Origin: an uncultured Cohaesibacter sp.
GTDB lineage: Bacteria > Pseudomonadota > Alphaproteobacteria > Rhizobiales > Cohaesibacteraceae
Length of the DNA stretch: 64,000 nucleotides
Direction: 5' to 3'
Assembly: GCF_963662805.1 (NCBI RefSeq)
Contig: NZ_OY759859.1
Coordinates: 87,305-151,304 of the forward strand
A model generated the notes under the pieces. That model worked only from the letters and a program-made list of their open reading frames with translations. It had not been told where the DNA came from and made no database searches. Position 1 is the first letter of the stretch. Each line of letters starts with the position of its first letter. The position numbers and the translations under genes were made by a program. Shown piece by piece: positions 17,804 to 26,588 of this stretch.

Positions 17804-17856
17804 CGGCTATCTCAGAAACAGGATGGGAACGAACTGGTCTGGTGAAGTGCATTACC

Positions 17857-18103
17857 AACTGAAGATGGTCATGAAGGCTCGTGATTAGCAATCGCGGGCC
17901 TTTCCTGCCGTTCGCGAGAAGATCTATACGGCCAGCCCGCTTCCCCATTGGGGCCATTCGTTCAAAGCGCTGCATTTTTAGTCAGCCGATGGCTGGAGGG
18001 CGGACGAATAAGACTTCCGAGTCTCTGGAAGTGATGCGTGCTTTACCTGTCACAGGTTATCAAGTAATTAGATTAGCATCTTCGCGTCGCGCGGGAGGTG
18101 GAT
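17857..18103. other. Intergenic region right of copy B
   Basis: No gene or repeat recognised. A GGGAGG ribosome-binding site at its end serves the small membrane protein gene. Confidence 0.35.
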
Positions 18104-18325
18104 TTGTTCAAAATAACAGCTACACGGCTTGGTTTGGCAGTCTCATTTATTCTGCTGGCGTTTGTTGTTTATCTGCCAATTGAATTGCGTGAATGCGATC
18201 GTCTACTTGAAGAGAATGGGCCAGTTTTTATCTGCGTTCCAATTGGCTTCTTAGCAATACCCGTGCTAGTCATTTTTATTGCGCTCTTAGTGATTTTTAT
18301 CTTTTTAAAGAAAGTGGCAAGATAG
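18104..18325 (+). CDS. Small two-helix membrane protein, unknown function
   Basis: 73 residues from TTG 18104, chosen because GGGAGG ends 5 bases upstream; a GTG at 18098 would overlap that site. Two hydrophobic segments are clear: LAVSFILLAFVVYLPI near the start and VPIGFLAIPVLVIFIALLV near the end, with a short loop containing ELRECDRLLEENG and a basic tail KKVAR. I recognise no family. It stands alone, transcribed toward the LysR gene. Confidence 0.45.
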   Translation: MFKITATRLGLAVSFILLAFVVYLPIELRECDRLLEENGPVFICVPIGFLAIPVLVIFIALLVIFIFLKKVAR

Positions 18326-18493
18326 ATTGATCGATTGAAGACGGCATTCAGTCCATGAGTTGTAATCGCGGCCCAGAACGGGCATTGACCAATCTTTGAA
18401 TGCTGCATTGCAGTTTCCTTGAAGCGGACATTCGCCACACTCCCAATCGTATTGTCAAATTTGCACATCTAAAACGGAACTAGAGCAACACAT

Positions 18494-19393
18494 CTAAACG
18501 GTGGACCGGCAAATTTCGATAAAGCTGCGCAGAGGCTGCGGCGCGGACCGATTGGGATAGTAAAGACGTGGTCCATCCATCTCGGGCCACCAATCTGGAA
18601 GAACCGGCACCAGCCTGCCGTTGGCAAAATCCTCATCCAGCCAGTTACGGAATGTCTGAATGATACCCATACCCGCTCTCGTGTAACGCAGCCCCGTGTC
18701 AATTGCATTCACACTCAGGATGAGGGCATTGTTTGGCTTTACCTTGATGAACTGCCCCTCTCGGCACAGCGTCCAAGGCAACAGCGGGCCGTCCTTCAGG
18801 CGGTACCGGATCGCCCTGTGTGCCGTTAGATCCTCCGGTTCAAGAGGCATGCCATGTTCCTGAAAATAGGTGGGAGCTGCAGCCAATGCCATCTGCTGTG
18901 TGCGAGGACCGATCGGGATGGAGATCATGTCTTGCTCCAGAACGCTGCCATAGCGGATACCCGCATCACAACCAGCAGCTATGACATCCACCAGATCGTT
19001 TTCGACCATGATCTCCACCTCCACCTCTGGATGCTGGAGGCGGTATTCGGCAAGAAGTGGAGGCAGGATATCTGGCATAACCGCACCGGGTACGTTCAGT
19101 TTCAGACGCCCTTGCACCTGCCCGCCAAGATTGGCCACCTCTAGGCAAGCGGCATCCACGGCAGACAAGAGCGGTGTAACCCGGTCCACAAGCAGTTTCC
19201 CTGCATCGGTGAGATGTAGGCTTCTGGTAGTCCGACGCAGAACCGGTACACCAAGCTGCGCCTCGATTCTCGAGATTGTCGTACTGACCTTTGAAGGCGC
19301 GACACCAAGTCGGCGCGCGGCCGCACGAAAGCCCCCTTCACGAAGCACGGCAAGCAGGACGGTTAGGTCGTCAAAGGACACTTTGTTCTTCAT
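18494..19393 (-). CDS. LysR-family transcriptional regulator
   Basis: About 299 residues from ATG 19393 (an ATG 9 bases earlier is in frame). The winged helix reads FDDLTVLLAVLREGGFRAAARRLGV then APSKVSTTISRIEAQLG; the effector-binding half includes LKLNVPGAVMPDILPPLL and AAGCDAGIRYG. It diverges from the NmrA-type gene at 19513 across about 120 bp, the standard arrangement for a LysR protein controlling its neighbour. The inducer is unknown, possibly a quinone or another electrophile if the neighbour is a quinone reductase. Confidence 0.9.
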   Translation of the reverse strand: MKNKVSFDDLTVLLAVLREGGFRAAARRLGVAPSKVSTTISRIEAQLGVPVLRRTTRSLHLTDAGKLLVDRVTPLLSAVDAACLEVANLGGQVQGRLKLNVPGAVMPDILPPLLAEYRLQHPEVEVEIMVENDLVDVIAAGCDAGIRYGSVLEQDMISIPIGPRTQQMALAAAPTYFQEHGMPLEPEDLTAHRAIRYRLKDGPLLPWTLCREGQFIKVKPNNALILSVNAIDTGLRYTRAGMGIIQTFRNWLDEDFANGRLVPVLPDWWPEMDGPRLYYPNRSAPQPLRSFIEICRSTV

Positions 19394-19512
19394 ATAGAAC
19401 AACCTGTTTGAATTTAGCTCTATTATTTTTCTATTTAAAAACAGTCATTGTGTCGAACAAATAAATCGGATTGGGCGTCAGTGCCACCAAACTTACGATT
19501 GGAGATTGAACA

Positions 19513-20376
19513 ATGCTTGTTGTTACCGGGGCCTCGGGAAAACTTGGCGGACTTGTCTTGGAGGCGCTGTTGCGCCTCGTGCCAGCAGAGCAGATTGGTG
19601 TAAGTGTTCGAGAACCAGAAAAGCTCTCTCACCTTGCCGCTCGCGGTGTCCGTGTCAGAAAGGGCGATTACAATGATGCTGACAGTTTGCGCTCTGCTTG
19701 GGACGGTGCAGCGCGACTGCTGCTTGTGTCTTCAAATGCAGCTGCATCCGGAGGCAATGCACTGGCCCAACATGAAACAGCCATAGCTGTGGCAAAGGAG
19801 TTGGGCGTGAAGCGATTGCTCTATACCAGCCAGGTCTCAAGCAACTCACAATCACACTTCCCTCCGGGCAGAGATCACGCTGCGACCGAGGCAATGCTGG
19901 CGCAATCCGGCCTTGCATGGACGGCGTTGCGTCACGGGTTTTATGCTGATAGCGCCATCAGTATGCATGCAAGAGGGCTTGAGAGCCGCTGTCTGACCGG
20001 CCCCGAGGACGGCAAGGTTGCCTGGACGACCCACCAAGACCTGGCCGAGGTGGATGCCCTGTTCCTGAGCGGTCACGAAACGCGCGAAGGCCCAACATCT
20101 CCTTTGGTCGGCAGTGAAGCACTCGATATGGGGGATCTTGCAAGACTGGCAGGAGAAATCGTCGGCCAATCCATAGAGCGCTGCATCATTAGCGAAGACA
20201 CTATGGTCAAGACTGCGCGGGATCATGGGATTCCGGAAAGCGTCACTAGAGTTATGACGGGCTATTATCGCGCTGCCCGGGAGGGAGAATTCGCGATGAT
20301 TGATCCAACCTTGAAAAGACTATTGGGGCGAGAGCCCGAGCGCATCAAAGATCTTCTTGCCCGAAAATTCGGATAG
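19513..20376 (+). CDS. NmrA-like SDR, NAD(P)H:quinone oxidoreductase type
   Basis: 287 residues. It opens with MLVVTGASGKLGGLVLEALL, the Rossmann GxxGxxG dinucleotide loop, then RKGDYNDADSL and LLLVSSNA. This is the atypical SDR group containing QorB/YtfG-like quinone reductases, where NADPH binds but the classical Tyr-Lys pair is absent. The C-terminal half (LEMGDLARLAGEIVG-like helix) forms the substrate lid. It probably reduces quinones or senses redox state in the cytosol, under the divergent LysR regulator. An NmrA-type sensor without catalysis is the alternative. Confidence 0.82.
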   Translation: MLVVTGASGKLGGLVLEALLRLVPAEQIGVSVREPEKLSHLAARGVRVRKGDYNDADSLRSAWDGAARLLLVSSNAAASGGNALAQHETAIAVAKELGVKRLLYTSQVSSNSQSHFPPGRDHAATEAMLAQSGLAWTALRHGFYADSAISMHARGLESRCLTGPEDGKVAWTTHQDLAEVDALFLSGHETREGPTSPLVGSEALDMGDLARLAGEIVGQSIERCIISEDTMVKTARDHGIPESVTRVMTGYYRAAREGEFAMIDPTLKRLLGREPERIKDLLARKFG

Positions 20377-20640
20377 CGATCGGTTTGGGCGGTTCGTGTC
20401 AAGCTCGAACTTGCTGGGGCAGTTCGCGAGCTGGCCCTCATAAATCTGGCCGCCTATCGCAACTTGAGTGGGTGTGATTTGAACATAATAAGGTCGGTGA
20501 CGTAGCCGGCCGATATCTTTGAGAACGGCGGTGCAAAATTAGACCACGGTAGCGCCGTCGTGTTGGCGGTGCAGGCGTCGTAAAAGTCGTCCACTTTTGC
20601 CTTTCTTGTTTATTGCAGGGAGGGCAAGGAGATATACACC

Positions 20641-22128
20641 GTGGAACTCTATAGGAAGGTCCGTCTGGCTTGCCGCGATGGGATGAGCCAGCGGGAGGCG
20701 GCTCGCCATTTCAACATATCGCGCGACAGTGTTCGCAAGATGGTTGCCTTTTCGGTCCCCCCTGGATACCGGCGTGAGAAAGAGGTCAGGCGCCCCAAGC
20801 TTGATGGCTTTACGGCGATCATCGATGGCTGGCTTGAAGCGGACAAGGTCGTGCACCGCAAACAGCGCCACACGGCCAAGCGGATATTCGAGCGGCTTCG
20901 TGAGGAACATGGGTTCACCGGAGGCTACACAATCATCAAGGATTATGTGCGCGAGCACGGGCGGCGCGGTCAGGAGATGTTTGTGCCTTTGTCCCATGCG
21001 TCAGGGCATGGGCAGGCGGACTTTGGCGAAGCTGTTGTTGTGATCGGTGGTGTGGAGCAGAAGGCGCATTTCTTCGTGCTGGACCTGCCACATAGTGACG
21101 CCTACTTCATGCGTGCCTATCCAGCGGCAACGGCGGAGGCCTGGATGGACGGGCATGTTCATGCCTTTGCCTTTTTTGGCGGAGTGCCGCAATCAATTCT
21201 TTATGACAACGACCGCTGTCTGGTCTCGAAGATAGAGCCGGATGGAACACGGCTTCGCGCCATGTTGTTCAGCGCGCTGCTGTCGCATTACCTGTTTCGG
21301 GATCGCTATGGGCGTCCGGGAAAGGGGAATGACAAAGGCAATGTTGAAGGGATGGTGGGTTATGCGCGCCGCAACCATATGGTGCCAATCCCTCATTTTC
21401 CTGACTGGGAGAGCTTCAACGCTGACCTTGAAGCCCAATGCAGTGCTCGGCAGGAGCATATCCTGCGCGGTCACAAGGAAACGATCGGCGAGAGATTGAG
21501 AGCCGATCTGGCCGCCATGTCACCTCTGCCAGCAGCTCCCTTTGAGGCCTGCAATCAGACCAGTGGTCGCGTCAGCTCCCAGTCTCTGGTTCGCTACGAC
21601 ACCAATGACTACTCGGTTCCCGTGGCCTATGGCCATCAGGATGTCTGGGTACGCGGCTATGTTGACCGGGTGGTGATTGGTTACCGTGGCGCGGTCATAG
21701 CATGCCATCCTCGCTGCTACGATCGCGAGGATATGGTGTTTGATCCGGTTCACTACCTCCCGCTGATCGAGCGCAAGATCAACGCGCTTGACCAGGCAGC
21801 ACCTCTGGCGGAGTGGGACTTGCCTGAAGAGTTCGATACTTTGCGCCGCCTGATGGAGGCACGCATGCTGAAGATGGGGCGCCGTGAGTATGTCCAGGTG
21901 CTGCGCCTTCTGGAAAGCTTCGGAATGGATGATCTGCGGGCCGCTGTAAAGCAGGCTCTGAAGCTGGGTGCAATCGGCTTTGATGCGGTGAAGCATCTTG
22001 TCCTGTGTCAGGTCGAGAAGCGTCCCCCGAGGCTGGATCTTGATGTCTATCCTTACCTGCCAAGGGCAAAGGTCGAGACGACCTCGGCGGCCAGCTATAT
22101 GGCTCTGATGACGGAGGCGGCACAATGA
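20641..22128 (+). CDS. istA: IS21-family transposase IstA
   Basis: 495 residues from GTG 20641. An N-terminal helix-turn-helix (GMSQREAARHFNISRDSVRKM) is followed by the DDE integrase core: GHGQADFGEA (first Asp), ILYDNDRCLVSK (second Asp) and GNDKGNVEGMVGYARR (Glu). The C-terminal domain begins near SLVRYDTNDYSVP. It inserts and excises the element together with IstB, which it overlaps by 4 bases. Confidence 0.95.
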   Translation: MELYRKVRLACRDGMSQREAARHFNISRDSVRKMVAFSVPPGYRREKEVRRPKLDGFTAIIDGWLEADKVVHRKQRHTAKRIFERLREEHGFTGGYTIIKDYVREHGRRGQEMFVPLSHASGHGQADFGEAVVVIGGVEQKAHFFVLDLPHSDAYFMRAYPAATAEAWMDGHVHAFAFFGGVPQSILYDNDRCLVSKIEPDGTRLRAMLFSALLSHYLFRDRYGRPGKGNDKGNVEGMVGYARRNHMVPIPHFPDWESFNADLEAQCSARQEHILRGHKETIGERLRADLAAMSPLPAAPFEACNQTSGRVSSQSLVRYDTNDYSVPVAYGHQDVWVRGYVDRVVIGYRGAVIACHPRCYDREDMVFDPVHYLPLIERKINALDQAAPLAEWDLPEEFDTLRRLMEARMLKMGRREYVQVLRLLESFGMDDLRAAVKQALKLGAIGFDAVKHLVLCQVEKRPPRLDLDVYPYLPRAKVETTSAASYMALMTEAAQ

Positions 22129-22880
22129 CCCATGTGCCCGAGATATTGCTTTCCCATCATCTCAAAACACTGAAGCTGCCAACCTTCCTGCGGGAGTATG
22201 AGAAGGTGGCGCGCCAATGTGCTTGCGAGGGGCTGGACCATGTACAATTCCTGACACGACTGGTGGAACTGGAACTGATCGATCGCGAGCGACGGATGAT
22301 CGAGCGCCGCATCAAGGCGGCGAAGTTTCCCGCTACCAAGAGCCTTGACAGCTTTGACTTCAAGGCAATTCCGAGGCTCAACAAGATGCAGGTGCTGGAA
22401 CTGGCGCGCTGCGAATGGGTTGACCGGCGCGAGAATGTCATTGCGCTGGGTCCCAGCGGAACCGGCAAGACCCATGTGGCGCTGGGCCTGGGGCTTGCTG
22501 CCTGCCAGAAAGGGATGAATGTCGGCTTCACCACCGCTGCGGCCCTGGTCAATGAACTGATGGAAGCGCGTGACGAGCGCCGTCTGTTGCGTGTCCAGAA
22601 GCAGATGGCAAACGTCAAACTGCTGATCATCGATGAGCTGGGCTTCGTCCCTCTATCCAAAACCGGGGCGGAACTCCTCTTCGAGTTGATCTCGCTGCGA
22701 TACGAACGGGGGGCGACACTGATCACCTCCAACCTGCCGTTCGACGAATGGACAGAGACCTTCGGAACCGAACGGCTCACCGGTGCATTGCTTGATCGCC
22801 TGACACATCACGTCAACATTCTGGAAATGAATGGCGAGAGCTATCGTCTTGCTCAAAGCAAGGCGCGAAAGGCCACATAA
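22125..22880 (+). CDS. istB: IS21-family ATP-binding helper protein IstB
   Basis: 251 residues, ATG overlapping the istA stop (ATGA). An AAA+ ATPase related to DnaC: Walker A ALGPSGTGKTHVALG, Walker B LLIIDELGFVPLS, and the sensor region TLITSNLPFDEW. It loads on target DNA and guides the IstA transposase. Length and motifs are standard, so the element is probably functional. Confidence 0.95.
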   Translation: MTHVPEILLSHHLKTLKLPTFLREYEKVARQCACEGLDHVQFLTRLVELELIDRERRMIERRIKAAKFPATKSLDSFDFKAIPRLNKMQVLELARCEWVDRRENVIALGPSGTGKTHVALGLGLAACQKGMNVGFTTAAALVNELMEARDERRLLRVQKQMANVKLLIIDELGFVPLSKTGAELLFELISLRYERGATLITSNLPFDEWTETFGTERLTGALLDRLTHHVNILEMNGESYRLAQSKARKAT

Positions 22881-23014
22881 AACCCTTCAAGGAAAATCGT
22901 CACGCAGGCATTCACCTCCCGCTCGGGCTACGCCCTCCCGGCAGTCGAATGCCTGCGGCGCAAGTGGCCGACTTTTGCGCCGCCTCATGGCCGGTTTTTA
23001 CTCCGCCGTTGACA

Positions 23015-23490
23015 GACAGTGTTGAGCTTTTTCTTTTCGACCACTTGCCCGTGCCCCGAGATGAAGCGACACATGCGTTATCAGAGAATGGCCAAGAAAA
23101 TACCCGTTGTATTGAGCGTTGAAGAAGTCGTAGCCATTCTGGAAGCGGCCCCTGGACCTGGCTTGAAGTATCGCGCGGCATTCAGCGTGGCTTATGGTGG
23201 AGGTCTACGAGCGAGCGAAGTCGCCCATCTCAAGATCGGTGATATTGACAGTGACCGGATGCTGATCCGGATTGAGCAAGGTAAGGGCCGCAAGGATCGA
23301 CAAGTTATGTTGTCTTCGAGCCTGCTTGAACTCTTGCGTGATTATTATCGGGAAGCTCGGCCGAAGGGGGGGGGGCTGTTTCTCGGTCGCAACCGCATCG
23401 ATCCCATCTCGACCCGGCAATTCAACCGGGCGTTTGGCGTTGCCTGCAATTTTGCGGGTATAAGCAAGAAGGCCTCACCCCATATCCCTC
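23015..23490 (+). pseudogene. Tyrosine recombinase fragment (IS91-associated type), cut at both ends
   Basis: The open frame begins at the IS21 edge with LSFFFSTTCPCPEMKRHMRY, typical of the linker before the catalytic domain, then KIPVVLSVEEVVAILEAA and GGGLRASEVAHLKIGDID, with the first catalytic Arg. It continues to GISKKASPH and then loses similarity near 23485-23490, so HxxR, the second His and the catalytic Tyr are missing. The open frame runs on to 23534 without meaning. The N-terminal SAM-like domain is lost to the IS21 insertion. It cannot recombine DNA. Confidence 0.75.
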
Positions 23491-23543
23491 GTATGTTGGG
23501 ACGAAGCATCAGCATCCGATTAACGGCCAGGTAGAGGCTAGGC

Positions 23544-23771
23544 CTATAGGTCGCGCAGGAGGGCGAAGTGCGCACGCTCGGAGGGTATGCAGATCTCGAT
23601 AGCAGCTGCCTCTATCCTCTGGCGCTCGCGGTCATCCCCATAATACGAGATTGTCCAATCCACATCCTCAGGCAGATGCTTCAAATTTCGGTGAAGTAAG
23701 GAGCGTCGATCGCGGCCAGCCCATGCCAAAAAACCAAGGCCTCAGTCTGATCCTTTGGCGAAGGATACAGA
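23544..23771 (-). pseudogene. Unidentified gene fragment next to the IS5 element
   Basis: The minus strand reads protein-like across two frames: GLYPSPKDQTEALVFWHGLA and AAIDAPYF, a break near 23690, then KHLPEDVDWTISYYGDDRE and RQRIEAAAIEICIPSER to a stop at 23544. I do not recognise the family. The coding look is stronger than a shadow frame would be, but the opposite strand may instead belong to the RES gene cut by the IS. Confidence 0.3.
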
Positions 23772-23774
23772 CCT

Positions 23775-25050
23775 GAAGACCCGCAAAAACCGCTCGCAAT
23801 TAGGTCGGGTGTGTGATTCCCTGACGTCATGGGGGATATGGCATGAATCCAAGCAATCTTTTCGGTTTGTCCGAGCATCTTGAACGTCTGAGCAAGCATG
23901 GTGATCCTCTGGAGGTTCTCGAAGCCACGATCGACTTTGAGTATTTCCGCGGCTGGCTTGTTGAAGGTCTCGGCTACTGTGATGGGTCCAAGGGAGGTCG
24001 CCCTCCGTTTGATCCTGTGTCCATGTTCAAGGTCCTGATCCTGCAGGCTCAGCACAATTTGTCTGATGCCAAAATGGAATTCATGATCCGAGACCGGCTA
24101 TCCTGGATGCGATTTTTGAACTTTGAACTAGGCGGCGCCACTCCCGACGAGAATACCATCCGACACTTCCGCAATCGCATGACGGAGACAGGCACCCTGA
24201 AGCGCGTCATGAAAGCCTTTGATTGGCAATTGCACAAGAAGGGCTACATTCCGATGTCTGGGCAGATAGTGGATGCCACTTTGGTTCCTGCTCCCAAGCA
24301 GCGCAACACGGATGGTGAGAAGGAAGCGGTCAAGGCAGGCAAGTCTGCCAAAGAGATTTGGCCAGATCATCCGAACAAGGCCGCGCAAAAGGATACCAAT
24401 GCCCGTTGGACACTGAAGGTTGGCGGGAAAGTGCGCTATCGGCCAGATGGAACGCCATTGCCTCAGATTGCCCTTCCAGTCTTTGGCTACAAGAGCCATA
24501 TCAGCATTGATCGCAAATTCGGCTTCATAAGGGGTAGTACGGTGACATCGGCTGCTGATGCTGACGGGCGTCAATTGAAGCATGTCTTGCGTAAGGACAA
24601 CACGGCCTCCGATGTCTGGGCTGATAGTGCCTATCGTTCCCAGAGCAATGAGAAATGGCTGACCAACAACATGCTGACAAGTCAAATTCATCGACGCAAA
24701 CCAGCAGGCAAGCCCATGCCGAAGGCAACATCTCGTGCCAACGCGAAGAAGTCCTCAATCCGCGCCCGTGTCGAGCATGTCTTTGCTCATCAGAAGAACC
24801 GCTATGGCCTGTTCATCCGAACAATCGGCTTGGCTCGGGCTGAAACAAAACTGACGCTCGCCAACCTCGCCTACAATTTTGATCGCTTGATCTTCCATGA
24901 ACGCAGAAGCGCCATGGCATGAGTCTGCCTGAAAGGGCAGAAAGAAGACACAATATCATCGAAAACAACGCAATCAGCGCTGCAAAGAGCCGTGGCTGCA
25001 AGCCACAACGAAATTCCTTCGATCAAGACACTAGGTTGTTGCGGGTCTCC
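23775..25050. mobile_element. IS5-family insertion sequence with ACCT target duplication
   Basis: Left end GAAGACCCGCAAAAACC (23775) and the complement of the right end, GGAGACCCGCAACAACC (ending 25050), form the inverted repeats. ACCT flanks both sides (23771-23774 and 25051-25054), a perfect 4-bp duplication. The single transposase is intact. Removing the element joins the frames on either side of the RES fragment. Confidence 0.9.
23843..24922 (+). CDS. IS5-family transposase
   Basis: 359 residues. It begins MNPSNLFGLSEHLERL and carries the N-terminal DUF772-like part (GGRPPFDPVSMFKVLILQ). The DDE triad is visible: IVDATLVPAPKQRN (first Asp), VWADSAYRSQ (second Asp) and RARVEHVFAHQKNRYGLF (Glu, with the Y-(2)-R-(3)-E-(6)-K type signature). 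All parts are present and the ends are clean, so the copy may be mobile and is probably a recent arrival. Confidence 0.93.
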   Translation: MNPSNLFGLSEHLERLSKHGDPLEVLEATIDFEYFRGWLVEGLGYCDGSKGGRPPFDPVSMFKVLILQAQHNLSDAKMEFMIRDRLSWMRFLNFELGGATPDENTIRHFRNRMTETGTLKRVMKAFDWQLHKKGYIPMSGQIVDATLVPAPKQRNTDGEKEAVKAGKSAKEIWPDHPNKAAQKDTNARWTLKVGGKVRYRPDGTPLPQIALPVFGYKSHISIDRKFGFIRGSTVTSAADADGRQLKHVLRKDNTASDVWADSAYRSQSNEKWLTNNMLTSQIHRRKPAGKPMPKATSRANAKKSSIRARVEHVFAHQKNRYGLFIRTIGLARAETKLTLANLAYNFDRLIFHERRSAMA

Positions 25051-25331
25051 ACCTCTGGACGAACAAACAGGTCTTCAATACCTGTCTTGATCTCGCAGAC
25101 AAGGCAAGAGAAGCGCAGGCGGAGATCATTCGTTACCAATCGGTTCGAGATCCGCGAGCTGGTGCCAATCTTCAGGTTCTTGATCCTGCTGCTTTCGCAT
25201 CACCAGAGCCGATTGCCCATCAGACATGGCACATTCATATCCGTCCGGATGTGGCTCAGGCCATTTGCGCTTTGCTTGCACTCAGCCTTGAATTTCGCAA
25301 GAGCGACTTTGCCGATGATCGTGTGAAGTAG
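25051..25331 (+). pseudogene. C-terminal remnant of a RES-domain protein (NAD+-degrading toxin family)
   Basis: In frame after the IS5 element: DLWTNKQVFNTCLDLADKAR, then IIRYQSVRDPRAGANLQVLD and PIAHQTWHIHIRPDVAQAIC, to a stop at 25331. The RYxSVRDP...GANLxxLxPxAF...QTW pattern is that of the end of RES-domain proteins, toxins that break down NAD+ in Xre-RES pairs. About 90 codons remain. The IS5 element cuts the gene, and on the left the frame is lost quickly, so the fold is incomplete. No antitoxin gene is left. Confidence 0.55.
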
Positions 25332-25340
25332 TGACGACCT

Positions 25341-25372
25341 GCGCCCCATGTCTCTACCAGTTTTAAGGGCGC
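25341..25372. repeat. 32-nt stem-loop element, copy 2
   Basis: GCGCCC (25341) pairs with GGGCGC (ending 25372) around a loop with CTCTACCAGTTTT. It matches the element at 7258-7290. It overlaps the last codons of the leftward transglutaminase gene, so it may act as its terminator or may be the scar of a mobile element that fused to the gene end. Confidence 0.5.
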
Positions 25373-26250
25373 AGAGCATCTTCAGTTTCTTTCTCGACCG
25401 TTACTTTCACTGACATATCTATGAAATCACGGTCTGTTCCATGAAAGCTGCCTGTTACTGGTGCAATCTGCCGGATATCGCGCCCTACAGCAACGGGGAT
25501 GAGATTACTTGATCCAACGGTTCGGTTTGTGGGGTCGAAAGGTATCCAACCTGCTCCCGGCACATAAATCTCTACCCATGCATGAGTTGCCCCGGAGCCA
25601 GCCGATCCGATATAGCTCTCATCAGGATTGTATAGATAGCCTGAGACAATACGCGCACCGAAGCCAAGTGTTCTCGCGGCTTCCGCAAAAAGGACCGCAA
25701 AGTCGCGACATGAACCAGATGCGTTGTTTAAGGTTTCGGTGGGGTCCTGTGTTCCTTCTGCTTCCCTGGACTTGTAAGAGATTTGCGATGATATTCCGTT
25801 TGAAATATCCATGAGCAGTGACAGGGTATCTGTCGGTCGTTGCATGATGAAGCCTTCAATCCAGTTTGCTAACTGGTTTTCCGGGTCCTCAAACTGAGGA
25901 TGAAGAAGAGCACCGAGATCTGCCCAATCGTTATCTGAGTATAGAAAAGGGTAATTCATGGCCGAAGCGGCAGTCTCGAAAACAGGCCATGTAGCAGCTG
26001 TGAGCTCTATGATCGAATGGCTGTGAATAGATAGATAATCAGTGAGCAATGAAATCTCAGCGTTTGCAATAGAATTTCCTGAAACGTCATGTGACCAGAT
26101 GATTTTTGCTTGAGGAGACATTTCAATGTTGAATGAAATGAGCTTTAAATCTCGTGTTTCGCATGGCCGCAATAACAACCTGTGTGGGCCAAGTGAGACT
26201 TTACTTGCATATCGATAAATAGTGAGATGTTGTATCTTCAATCTTACCAT
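25363..26250 (-). CDS. Transglutaminase-like cysteine protease family protein
   Basis: 295 residues with the bacterial transglutaminase N-terminal domain (LKIQHLTIYRYASKVSLGPH then HRLLLRPCETRDLK) and a papain-like core. The triad is visible: Cys in NASGSCRDFAVLFAEAAR, His in GATHAWVEIYVPG, Asp in WIPFDPTNRTVG. No signal peptide is seen, so it is probably cytosolic. These proteins cleave or modify peptides; many are uncharacterised. It is transcribed in the same direction as the cyclic glucan synthase, separated by 338 bp. Its last codons lie in the repeated stem-loop at 25341. A second, unrelated transglutaminase lies at 38254. Confidence 0.88.
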   Translation of the reverse strand: MVRLKIQHLTIYRYASKVSLGPHRLLLRPCETRDLKLISFNIEMSPQAKIIWSHDVSGNSIANAEISLLTDYLSIHSHSIIELTAATWPVFETAASAMNYPFLYSDNDWADLGALLHPQFEDPENQLANWIEGFIMQRPTDTLSLLMDISNGISSQISYKSREAEGTQDPTETLNNASGSCRDFAVLFAEAARTLGFGARIVSGYLYNPDESYIGSAGSGATHAWVEIYVPGAGWIPFDPTNRTVGSSNLIPVAVGRDIRQIAPVTGSFHGTDRDFIDMSVKVTVEKETEDALRP

Positions 26251-26588
26251 GATTGTTCTATCCGCCTGCTGTTTGGGGCTGAGGCGCTGTCCTAAGGTTT
26301 GTGTTTATTGAATGGGCAGCGAATTACGCTCGTCGTGGCGGGAGCCGGGTTTTTCCGTGAGAAACCTATCCCTTTCGACCACCAAGCGAGGCAACTTTTA
26401 TTTAGTAAATCAGAGTACTACCTTCTTGTCTCATAAACTTAGAAGCAAAGATTGCGTGATTTATTTGAACAAATATTTGGTTTCCCTGCCCAAAGTTGGT
26501 TTCGACGGTACCTTTTAATAATTGTCTTAAGAGCAGAACGAGAAAACACTAGAAAGTAGTGAGCATACTATTTCTTTGAGAAATCTGC
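26251..26588. other. Intergenic region between cyclic glucan synthase and transglutaminase
   Basis: No gene supported. A weak hairpin (ATTTCT ... AGAAAT, 26568-26582) just past the synthase stop could terminate it. The rest is AT-rich and probably holds the transglutaminase promoter. Confidence 0.35.

Larger units (their letters stand above)
15167..17856. repeat. Inverted duplication, copy B (Crp/Fnr plus HWE kinase module)
   Basis: The reverse complement of 2191-4880. Homology ends on the right at ATTACC (17856), the exact counterpart of 2191. On the left it fades just past the crp stop, where the two copies have unrelated flanks. The shared promoter and the first 117 residues of the Crp protein appear unchanged. 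Confidence 0.95.
20520..23014. mobile_element. IS21-family insertion sequence, complete istA-istB
   Basis: The left end TGAGAACGGCGG (20520) and the complement of the right end (TGTCAACGGCGG, ending at 23014) match at 10 of 12 positions and begin TG, as IS21 elements do. Internal repeats AAAAGTCGKCCAC occur on both sides. Both genes are intact. No convincing target duplication is seen. The right end lies directly in the coding frame of a tyrosine recombinase, so the element interrupted that gene. Confidence 0.85.

Noticed and set aside
20512..23022. Target-site duplication for the IS21 element
   Set aside because: The bases flanking the inferred ends do not match; either the ends are off by a few bases or the flanks have been rearranged.
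24919..25326. 135-codon plus-strand frame
   Set aside because: It crosses the IS5 end; the protein-like reading in this stretch is another frame (RES remnant).
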